This document shows positions 1 through 6,409 of a stretch of 6,864 nt of DNA, one piece after another. The notes below the pieces were generated by a model, which ran no database searches, was not told the DNA's origin, and saw nothing but the letters and a program-made list of their open reading frames with translations. The stretch covers positions 1 to 6,864 of the forward strand of contig CAJWHX010000184.1 in assembly GCA_913040875.1 (NCBI GenBank). The letters are read 5' to 3'. The DNA comes from an uncultured Pseudomonadota bacterium. GTDB taxonomy: Bacteria > Myxococcota > UBA796. Position 1 is the first letter of the stretch; each line of letters starts with the position of its first letter. The position numbers and the translations under genes are program-made.

Positions 1-3000
1 GACAAAGCGGCGGCCAGTTCCACCGCCATCAGTGAGTCAAAGCCCAGGTCTGCTTGGAGATTGGTGCCCAGAGTGATTTTATCAGTCGATACACCGGCGA
101 CGGTAGCGATGGCTTTGTTGATTGCATTGGAAGTGCCACGTTTGGCTTCGGCTCGTGTCGGAGTCGCATCGATGATTTTTTGTAAGATCTCAGCAGAGGA
201 TTTTCGTTGCACCTTTCGCGTACGCGTTCTTGGAAGATCTGCATCGACGATGTGAATGACTGCTGGTCTTTGGTAGGGAAGAAGAGTCATGGCCTTCTTT
301 TTTATTGCATCGAGTGCGTCGCCCATTAGGTCATCTCGATTGAGCTTTTTAGCCTCATCACACTCAGAGTCAACAACTGCCAACAGCCCCAATCGTTCAC
401 CACCACGCGGATCGGATACCCCAACGAGGGTGTATTCTTTAATGAGACGAATGGTCCCCAGCGTGTGTTCGGCGTCATCCAAGTAGATGTTCTCTCCTGA
501 GGAGGTGACGACAACTTCTTTTGCCCTTCCAACGAGGAACAAACGTTTTTTGTGGTCCAACCGTCCCATGTCACCGGTGTGGAGCCATCCATCATTGTCC
601 AGCGCGTTCTCAGTCGCATTTGAGTTGTTGAAATAGCCTTGCATGACGTTTTCGCCGCGTGCCAAGACCTCTCCGACACCATTGTCATCTGGATTGATAA
701 TCTTGACTTCCACACCTGGGATTGTCTTTCCTACGGTGCCTACCTTAGCACCTGGAGCTCCAGAAGATACTGTTAGTACTGGAGCCGCTTCTGTCAATCC
801 ATAGCCTTCAGTGAGATGTAGTCCCAATCCAGAGAAGAACTTTTGCGTGTCTGGAGGTAGAGCGGCTCCGCCCGAGATGAGAAACTTGATGTTTCCACCC
901 AAGCGACCGTGAATTGGTGCAAAAAGCAATCGACCCACATCCAGTTTGGCATTTTTACCCAACCTACGATTCAATTCCAGCATGGCGTCGATAATGGCTT
1001 CAAATAGAGACCCTTGATCTTGGATCTGCCCTTTGATTCTACGTTCTAGAAGTTGCCAAAGTGCAGGTACTCCAACCATGGCTGTAACCTGTCCCGCCTG
1101 CAACCCATGACTCAGTTGCTCACCGGTGATCTCATCGAGGTAAATGATGCTGGCACCAAGGCTCAGAGGCATCAACAATCCGCAACTGAACTCAAACGTG
1201 TGGTGTAATGGAAGGACAGAGAGCAGTCGATCTTCACTAGAGATGGAAAAGAGTTTACCCAGAGAAGACAACATTGCCGTAAAGTTGCCGTGACTCAACA
1301 TGACTCCTTTTGGAATACCTGTGGTACCGCTGGTATACAGGATAGAAGCCAGAGTCTCAGTCGTGATGTCTGCACGTTCGGTAGTATTCTCTGCTCCCGG
1401 TATCTCTTCAGCCATGAACTGCATGTCGAGTTTCTCTACGGTGAGTTCATTCGCAAATGTATCCAAAGCCTCTTGATCAAAGATTCCAACGTTGGCTTGT
1501 GCAGAGGTGTCGATTGTGATCGCTTGGACAGAGGTCAATGCGACATCGAGCGGAACAGCCACGGCTCCAGCAACCAAGATTCCAAAATAGCAGATCGGCC
1601 AGGTGGGGTGATTCGCTCCGGATAAATACACTCTGTCTCCAGCCTGGACACCTGCCTTTTTCAAGCGTAAGGCGACAGAATGAGCGCGCACACGTAGTTC
1701 TTTGTAGGAGATTCTTGTAAAGCCATCGTCATGGGTTTGCATGAGCGCAGGGAGATGTTCGTATCGTTCAGCGATTTCATCGAGCATATCAACCAAATGG
1801 TCATAGGCTCGGAGTGGTTTGCTCTCTCGGTTTCGTTTTTCTTCAACCAGTGGAAATACATTCTCTACCAATCCAGGACAGTGGATATCGAGGATGTATT
1901 CACGCCAGTCGATATCGAGGGGCAACCAAGGGAGGAGTTGTTTTTCATCATCACTCAGTCGATCGTAGGCTTGATCTGTATGCAGTGTGGAGAATCGATA
2001 GTTGTGTGTAGCGGTAAACGGTACAAACTGGTCTGTAATTCGACCGGTGATTTCTAGACTCTTTACCAATCCATTGATCGATTTTCGTGCGGGTTTTGCA
2101 AGGGATGATAGTACGCCTGTCTCGAGTGGCTTCAACCACTTTCCAAGTTGCTGTACTTGTTTGGCTTGAATCTTGGGTCCGCGGTTCCAATACGTGTTGA
2201 CACTCACGGGGGTAGCTTCGATACGCTGCTGTACAGTAGCCAACAATGGATTCTTCCCTTCCTCTCGGATGCGTTTTCTTTTGTGTAGGGATACAAGCTC
2301 CACCAATCGATACATGGGTAGTGGATTGCTTGCCGAGGTTCCGTACTGATAGACTGTTTTATGGGTGTTTTCGAGCAACTCCGCACAGGACAACACCATA
2401 CCGATGGCGACCAAGTCTACAGGGATGACGTCGAGTACAGATTCCTTGGTCGTGGGAACCAATAAAGGACCTTGATTGATCAGGTAAATTAAGGGGGCGG
2501 ATGTATTGATACCTTCGTTCCAGCCTATTTTCGGGAAGTGAACTGCCGATTCAATAACCGCCGGGCGGACAATGCTAAATGTCAGTCCAGAGCGACAGAG
2601 GATTTGCTCTCCGATTGATTTTGTGTAGGTGTAAATGTTGTGCCAGCCCCAGAACTGAGCCCGTTCAGTACCTTCGACAACCAATTGGTCTTCGACGAAC
2701 TTTCGTTCCACTCGTTTGAGTTCTTTGTCAAGTGCTTTTCCTCGGGTGGGCTCACCCTTCGCTGTTAAGTTGTTTTTGGCAACATCTAAGAAGTCTGATT
2801 GACGAAAAGCATCTTGAGCCCGACGTTTGGCGTGGGTCACCATATCCATGCACTCTTTGATTTCCATGTCGGGATCCCAGTGCTTGATGTCGAGCGTATC
2901 CGCTTTTGGAAACGGAAAGGATAGGGGGTTTATCTCGTCTACAGTACCGGTTCTGTCACCAGCAACATAGCAAGTTGAGGTGTGTAAAAACTTGATGTCT

Positions 3001-3476
3001 CCCAAATCTTTGGCTAGAGCAACCAAGTTTTGCATACCAAACGCATTGACATCTAAGGATTTATCCAATGGCGGATTGAAGTCTACAACTCCACTTGAGT
3101 TGACAAGGATGTCTACCTTTCCGCGAAGCACATTTCTCAGGTCATCAGAGATACCACCAAAAGGATTGGTCACATCCCCATCGATGGCGGTGACCTTTTC
3201 ATTTAGGAACTCCATGTAAGCCGCTTTTGGATGTTGTTCACGAATGGGGTCAAAAGCTCCAGAGGTTGCAACCTCTGTTAAAAAACGCTGTTCAGAACTT
3301 TGTCGAATGGACCCGTCTGAGCGTTTTCTCGATCGCACGACCATATAAATGTGCTCGACATCAGGAAAGTGTGCCAAGACTAGTGACATCCAAACCTTTC
3401 CTAAAAATCCTGTTCCACCATACAAGAGTATGGTTTTGCCTTTTAACTGTTTCGTTACGTTCAAACTCTGTTCCAT
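1..3476 (-). CDS. Multidomain fatty acyl reductase - acyl-CoA/ACP ligase - acyl carrier protein (3' partial, runs off left edge)
   Basis: One open frame of 1158 codons from ATG at 3476 with no stop before the edge; I translated it throughout. Residues ~13-360 are an NADPH-dependent fatty acyl reductase (NAD_binding_4): Rossmann GGTGFLGK (20-27), TSTCY (166-170), catalytic Y282/K286 in YTYTK, then IVRPAV and DVIPVDLV. WGWHNIYTYTKSIGEQ resembles bacterial alcohol-forming FARs. Residues ~430-540 (YRF near 493, later IDWREY) look like the FAR C-terminal domain. Residues ~560-1095 are a FadD-like ANL ligase: YTSGTTG-PKG (714-724), EGYGLTE (890-896), TGD (967-969), VGRAKE (982-987), and PRTRTRK with the likely catalytic K1088. 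Residues ~1110-1158 begin an acyl carrier domain, with phosphopantetheine Ser1148 in LGFDSL. Inferred role: activate a fatty acid with ATP, load it on the carrier or CoA, and reduce it to a fatty alcohol. RBS AGGA lies 6 nt upstream. More domains, possibly an acyltransferase, may follow outside the window. Domain calls are confident; the product is inferred. Confidence 0.93.
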   Translation of the reverse strand, partial: MEQSLNVTKQLKGKTILLYGGTGFLGKVWMSLVLAHFPDVEHIYMVVRSRKRSDGSIRQSSEQRFLTEVATSGAFDPIREQHPKAAYMEFLNEKVTAIDGDVTNPFGGISDDLRNVLRGKVDILVNSSGVVDFNPPLDKSLDVNAFGMQNLVALAKDLGDIKFLHTSTCYVAGDRTGTVDEINPLSFPFPKADTLDIKHWDPDMEIKECMDMVTHAKRRAQDAFRQSDFLDVAKNNLTAKGEPTRGKALDKELKRVERKFVEDQLVVEGTERAQFWGWHNIYTYTKSIGEQILCRSGLTFSIVRPAVIESAVHFPKIGWNEGINTSAPLIYLINQGPLLVPTTKESVLDVIPVDLVAIGMVLSCAELLENTHKTVYQYGTSASNPLPMYRLVELVSLHKRKRIREEGKNPLLATVQQRIEATPVSVNTYWNRGPKIQAKQVQQLGKWLKPLETGVLSSLAKPARKSINGLVKSLEITGRITDQFVPFTATHNYRFSTLHTDQAYDRLSDDEKQLLPWLPLDIDWREYILDIHCPGLVENVFPLVEEKRNRESKPLRAYDHLVDMLDEIAERYEHLPALMQTHDDGFTRISYKELRVRAHSVALRLKKAGVQAGDRVYLSGANHPTWPICYFGILVAGAVAVPLDVALTSVQAITIDTSAQANVGIFDQEALDTFANELTVEKLDMQFMAEEIPGAENTTERADITTETLASILYTSGTTGIPKGVMLSHGNFTAMLSSLGKLFSISSEDRLLSVLPLHHTFEFSCGLLMPLSLGASIIYLDEITGEQLSHGLQAGQVTAMVGVPALWQLLERRIKGQIQDQGSLFEAIIDAMLELNRRLGKNAKLDVGRLLFAPIHGRLGGNIKFLISGGAALPPDTQKFFSGLGLHLTEGYGLTEAAPVLTVSSGAPGAKVGTVGKTIPGVEVKIINPDDNGVGEVLARGENVMQGYFNNSNATENALDNDGWLHTGDMGRLDHKKRLFLVGRAKEVVVTSSGENIYLDDAEHTLGTIRLIKEYTLVGVSDPRGGERLGLLAVVDSECDEAKKLNRDDLMGDALDAIKKKAMTLLPYQRPAVIHIVDADLPRTRTRKVQRKSSAEILQKIIDATPTRAEAKRGTSNAINKAIATVAGVSTDKITLGTNLQADLGFDSLMAVELAAAL
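3260..3277. repeat. Perfect 18-bp palindrome inside the acyl reductase coding region
   Basis: CAGAGGTTGCAACCTCTG is its own reverse complement. It lies about 200 nt into the acyl reductase gene and encodes residues around EVATSG, just after the Rossmann region. It could be an operator-like protein site or a small cruciform or hairpin, but it may equally be chance within coding sequence. Confidence 0.4.
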
Positions 3477-3482
3477 AGTGTT

Positions 3483-3486
3483 TCCT
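3483..3486 (-). promoter_or_regulatory. Shine-Dalgarno site of the acyl reductase-ligase gene
   Basis: AGGA followed by AACACT and the ATG at 3476 (6 nt spacing). It sits in a 46-nt gap after the TAA of the LarA-like gene. The gap shows no terminator hairpin with a T run, so the gene is probably co-transcribed with its upstream neighbours but has its own ribosome entry. Confidence 0.75.
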
Positions 3487-3522
3487 GTGGTCTTCAGCTG
3501 TGGTTCCGCAAAGAGGTTGGAG

Positions 3523-5154
3523 TTATTGTTGGTCCAATTCGGCGCGTTCTTCCTCGGTGAGTTCAACATCTGCCAGCATCAAAGGACAGATTCTAAAGCA
3601 GGTGATGGATGGGTCTACGGGAGCCGTTTCCTTGGCCATTCGAATGGCTTCTTGCATCGTCCGAGCCGTTTCATATCCCAAGATTTTGGGGATGTATTCG
3701 TTGTCGGCACCCACTACGATGACTCGGCTGCGATGCTTTCGTCCATTTTCACCCCAGTACCACATGTAAAATGGATGAGTCGGATGGTAGGCGTTGCCTG
3801 AACGATACATCTGAATGTATGCTGGATTGCGTGAGAACTCTCTTTCGAATCGCTTATGCAGTTCCATAGCGTCTCGTGTTTGCGGGAGTAGTTTATGGAA
3901 GAACTCTACATATGCGAGGTGCTGTTCTTTATCGAACTTGTCAGTGCATGGATGGGTAATGATGATGGTGCCACCCTTTTTCAGCAATGGGGCGCCGCGG
4001 TGGAGATTGTATAGGTATCCCTCAGCCATCACAGATACCAACAGTGGATTCAAAAATGCACCCACGTTGTATGGCGAGATGTACGGAATCGGGAAGATGA
4101 CAATGTCTGATTGACCTTTGACTGGGACGGCGAGCTGTTGAAAGCACTTTTCTAAGATGAGCTTATGTACGGCCTCAGTCTCTCCAGCATGAACGGCGAT
4201 TACTCCATATGGTGCGGGCACCTTTTCGAAGATGGCTTGTCGAGCTGGCTGTGGAAGGGTTTTGAGAGAGCGAATTAGAGCCTTCATTCCAAACTGTTCC
4301 ATTGGTGTAAGGTCATCTTCATTTTTACTCAAAAAGTCGAGGGGCTTTGCGAACATTCGATTGTTGATGGTACTTTCGATGTGGAAGACATCAATCTTTT
4401 CGTTGATGAATCGACCAATCGACTCCATTGCAGATGAGAGCGCACTGGACTTCTTGTCGGTAAAGTTGGGGTCCATGTACGATTTTGTTTTGCGCAATGT
4501 CGCAGGGTTATGGTGGGCTTTTAGCGTTTTGTATCCAGCCAATCCCGTTCCGACAGACTTAAAGCCACCGTTCATTGGTACAAAGGTGAGGTTGAGATAA
4601 ATCAAGAGGTCACTTTTTGCAGCGCGGGCGTTGATTTCGACGTCGTAGCCTTCCTTCGTTGTCCCGAGATGCACCATGCCGTCCGGTAACTCCGCATCGT
4701 GATTGTACAATCGATCGGGGGCATATTCGTTGTATATACGGTCTCCAACAATATGACGAATCTCTTCTTCTTTCATCGGACGGTGAAATGCAGTGGCAAC
4801 CACCATTTCAATATCGTCGATGGCATAATCTTCGAGCATTGCCAGAACAACTTCAAGCATTTGTTGCCGGATATCCGGTTTCGCCATGGGTGGCAGTGGC
4901 ATTGAAAGATCGTCAATAGCAATGGTGACTTTCATCCCAGGTTTCAGTTTTGCAAACAACGGTTCACTGTTTTCTGGATGATTGATTGCGTAGCGAATGG
5001 CCGCCTTAACATCATTGAGTGGCTCCATAGGGGGCTTTGGATAAATGACTCGAGTTCCAATAGGCAAATCGACTTCAACCAGTTGGTCTCCGCTAAACAA
5101 TACACGAGGCTTCGATTGGTGATTGATGGTCACGACGCAGGGGTGATTTGACAT
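3523..5154 (-). CDS. LarA-like (lactate racemase domain, DUF2088) protein, 543 aa
   Basis: Related to the nickel-pincer enzyme lactate racemase LarA. From the ATG at 5154, landmarks in order are: DDLSMPLPP (81-89), in the place of the LarA DDxTRPxP motif; ATAFHRPMKEEE (H124), matching the GTHRxMTxEE region; NHD (H152); PMNGGFKSVGTGLAGYKT (193-210); and AHH (213-215). LarA uses two catalytic histidines, a lysine and a nickel-ligand histidine. The PH-x-GFSGG histidine appears replaced by Met194, while the GGxK lysine and the last histidine look kept, so racemase activity is doubtful. The protein is longer than typical LarA (about 420 aa), with a charged insert near 223-310 and a C-terminal extension rich in aromatic residues near 444-468. 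No signal peptide or membrane segment is evident, so it is probably cytoplasmic. An in-frame TTG at 5175 would add 7 residues, but ATG at 5154 has AAGGA 7 nt upstream and is preferred. It sits between a HAD hydrolase and an acyl reductase-ligase, suggesting a lipid-pathway role. Substrate unknown. Confidence 0.85.
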   Translation of the reverse strand: MSNHPCVVTINHQSKPRVLFSGDQLVEVDLPIGTRVIYPKPPMEPLNDVKAAIRYAINHPENSEPLFAKLKPGMKVTIAIDDLSMPLPPMAKPDIRQQMLEVVLAMLEDYAIDDIEMVVATAFHRPMKEEEIRHIVGDRIYNEYAPDRLYNHDAELPDGMVHLGTTKEGYDVEINARAAKSDLLIYLNLTFVPMNGGFKSVGTGLAGYKTLKAHHNPATLRKTKSYMDPNFTDKKSSALSSAMESIGRFINEKIDVFHIESTINNRMFAKPLDFLSKNEDDLTPMEQFGMKALIRSLKTLPQPARQAIFEKVPAPYGVIAVHAGETEAVHKLILEKCFQQLAVPVKGQSDIVIFPIPYISPYNVGAFLNPLLVSVMAEGYLYNLHRGAPLLKKGGTIIITHPCTDKFDKEQHLAYVEFFHKLLPQTRDAMELHKRFEREFSRNPAYIQMYRSGNAYHPTHPFYMWYWGENGRKHRSRVIVVGADNEYIPKILGYETARTMQEAIRMAKETAPVDPSITCFRICPLMLADVELTEEERAELDQQ

Positions 5155-5161
5155 AATGAAT

Positions 5162-5166
5162 TCCTT
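5162..5166 (-). promoter_or_regulatory. Shine-Dalgarno site that fixes the LarA-like start
   Basis: AAGGA, then ATTCATT (7 nt), then ATG at 5154. This site lies downstream of the alternative TTG at 5175, so it can only serve the ATG. That is the main reason for the shorter 543-aa call. The gap to the preceding HAD stop is 38 nt. Confidence 0.8.
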
Positions 5167-5192
5167 ATTACACAAATGGTTGAATGCAACGG

Positions 5193-5897
5193 TTAATGAT
5201 TGGAATGAGATTTGCGAAATGATGCAGGGGGCTCATTGTTGATGTCTAGAATGGGCCAACGGTAGGCTTGGGCAAGTCGCTTCAGTTTTCGGGATGGATT
5301 GATGCAAAATGCATGACCGACTACGGACAGCATTGGAACATCTGAGAAGGAGTCTGAGTACGCATGGCACTTTTTGAGATCATATCCATGAATGTGTGCA
5401 TCTTCCACGATGATTTTGGCTTTCTCAGGACCGGCTACCAGTGGATGAAGCATCTTTCCAGTTGCATATCCATCTTTGAATTCCAATCGATTGGCGATGA
5501 AATAATCGGCGCCGAGATGTTGTGTGACATATCGAGTGGTTACGTCTAGTGAACCTGTGACGATAACCACTTTAAAGCCACCTTCTTTACACTGACGAAT
5601 GAGATCATGAGCACCTGAGTAAATGGCTGGTCGGATGATATCTTCAAAGACCTCTCTAGACAGCACTTCAATACGATCTTCTGTCATTCCTCTAAAATGT
5701 GAGAATAAGATCTCATTGAAGTTGCGTCGGTCTTGCATTTCGGCAACGGCCATTCTTGGTGCATCGAACAGTGCACGACCAAATCGTTGTAAGGTCTTTA
5801 GCGGGGAGGCTTGATTTAAAAGATAATACGCAGTCGGTTGGATAAGGCTTGTTCCAACCAATGTACCATCCAAGTCAAAATAGGCTGCTTTTGTCAT
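5193..5897 (-). CDS. HAD-IB family hydrolase (phosphatase-like), 234 aa
   Basis: HAD-superfamily subfamily IB hydrolase, the group that includes SerB and phosphatases linked to glycerolipid acyltransferases. All four motifs are present: motif I DLDGTLVG with nucleophile D8 and acid/base D10; motif II VTGS (113-116); motif III K159 in GPEKAK; and motif IV AYSDSFSDVPML with D182 and D186. Between motifs I and II lies a helical cap (about 16-100). The protein should therefore be a Mg2+-dependent cytoplasmic phosphomonoesterase. The start ATG overlaps the stop of the greB-like gene in ATGA, with GAGGAG 5 nt upstream. The LarA-like gene follows after 38 nt. Specificity cannot be read from the sequence. 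The operon suggests a lipid phosphate, such as an acyl- or alkyl-glycerol phosphate, rather than phosphoserine, but this is inference. Confidence 0.9.
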   Translation of the reverse strand: MTKAAYFDLDGTLVGTSLIQPTAYYLLNQASPLKTLQRFGRALFDAPRMAVAEMQDRRNFNEILFSHFRGMTEDRIEVLSREVFEDIIRPAIYSGAHDLIRQCKEGGFKVVIVTGSLDVTTRYVTQHLGADYFIANRLEFKDGYATGKMLHPLVAGPEKAKIIVEDAHIHGYDLKKCHAYSDSFSDVPMLSVVGHAFCINPSRKLKRLAQAYRWPILDINNEPPASFRKSHSNH

Positions 5898-6409
5898 GAG
5901 GACTCCTCAGTATTATCGGGGTTGTAACCATTGGGGTCTGGTCCGTAGTGGACAGTAATAATGTCGTATGTGACGGTTCCCTTTGGCAAAACCAAATCAA
6001 ATTCGTCGCCTTCTTCTTTACCCAGCAGTGCTCGTCCAATAGGAGATTGTACGGATACGAGCATACGTTCTGGATCGATTTCTTCTTTGTCCACTAAGCG
6101 AAGGGTCATGAGTTTACCATCTTCATCTTCTACGGTCACCAATGCACCAAAAGATACAATCGAACTCTTAGGCAGAGTGTCCGTATCAACGACTTTCACA
6201 TCCTTAATCTTCTGACGGAGAATCCGGAGTCGTTTGTCGATCATTCGCATTCTCTGTTTGCCATAAATATACGCGGCATTTTCAGATCGGTCTCCTTGAA
6301 GTGCGGCATCGTGCACCTCTTGGAGAACCATAGGACGCTCTTCATTCCAGAGAAAATTGATCTCCTCTGTAATGCTGTCGTATCCTCGCTTAGTGAACTG
6401 TCTGGTCAC
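5894..6409 (-). CDS. greB: Transcription elongation factor GreB-type, 171 aa
   Basis: Stimulates the intrinsic RNA-cleavage activity of backtracked RNA polymerase by inserting its N-terminal coiled coil into the secondary channel. The N-terminal part (about 10-75) is the Gre coiled coil, with the tip signature GDRSENAAYIYGK (39-51); D40 and E43 are the acidic residues that help position Mg2+. RMRMIDKRLRIL (53-64) matches GreB better than GreA. The C-terminal FKBP-like domain (about 80-155) has SPIGRALLGKEEGDE (122-136). The tail after residue 156 (GPDPNGYNPDNTEESS) is longer than in E. coli GreB, which has about 158 residues. The start is GTG at 6409, overlapping the FKBP stop in GTGA, with AGGA 6 nt upstream; no suitable ATG exists near the start of the domain. 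It is coupled at its end to the HAD hydrolase by ATGA. Confidence 0.95.
   Translation of the reverse strand: MTRQFTKRGYDSITEEINFLWNEERPMVLQEVHDAALQGDRSENAAYIYGKQRMRMIDKRLRILRQKIKDVKVVDTDTLPKSSIVSFGALVTVEDEDGKLMTLRLVDKEEIDPERMLVSVQSPIGRALLGKEEGDEFDLVLPKGTVTYDIITVHYGPDPNGYNPDNTEESS
5897..5909 (-). promoter_or_regulatory. Small hairpin covering the RBS and start of the HAD hydrolase
   Basis: The mRNA-sense sequence TGAGG-AGT-CCTCA can form a 5-bp stem with a 3-nt loop. The left arm and loop hold the GAGGAG Shine-Dalgarno, and the right arm ends on the A of the ATG. Because the upstream reading frame runs through it and stops at ATGA, translating ribosomes would open it, which is a typical arrangement for translational coupling. 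The stem is short, so the effect may be small. Confidence 0.45.

Noticed and set aside
218..227. CGCGTACGCG palindrome.
   Set aside because: Ten bases, made by alternating Arg-Thr codons in the conserved ligase A10 motif; likely coding coincidence.
1884..1920. GATATCGAGG present twice, 27 nt apart.
   Set aside because: It comes from repeated Leu-Asp-Ile codons in the LDID and ILDI parts of the FAR C-terminal domain; only two copies, no array.
1290..2428. Short open frames on both strands within the reductase-ligase gene.
   Set aside because: They overlap a continuous, domain-rich 1158-codon frame and show no recognisable protein motif or RBS; they are shadow frames.
1..3476. Reading the large gene as a carboxylic acid reductase or an NRPS with terminal reductase.
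   Set aside because: The reductase is N-terminal and FAR-like, followed by the ligase and carrier; no condensation domain is visible and the order is reversed from CAR.
3477..3522. Possible terminator or promoter in the 46-nt gap before the reductase-ligase gene.
   Set aside because: No GC-rich stem with a T run and no paired -35/-10 elements; it appears only to hold the RBS.
5179..5190. GTTG-AATG-CAAC inverted repeat in the gap before the LarA-like gene.
   Set aside because: Only a 4-bp stem with no T run; too weak to call a terminator or operator.
5193..5897. Calling the HAD protein phosphoserine phosphatase (SerB).
   Set aside because: It has the shared HAD-IB motifs only. Nothing seen fixes phosphoserine as substrate, and the neighbours are lipid genes, not serine synthesis genes.
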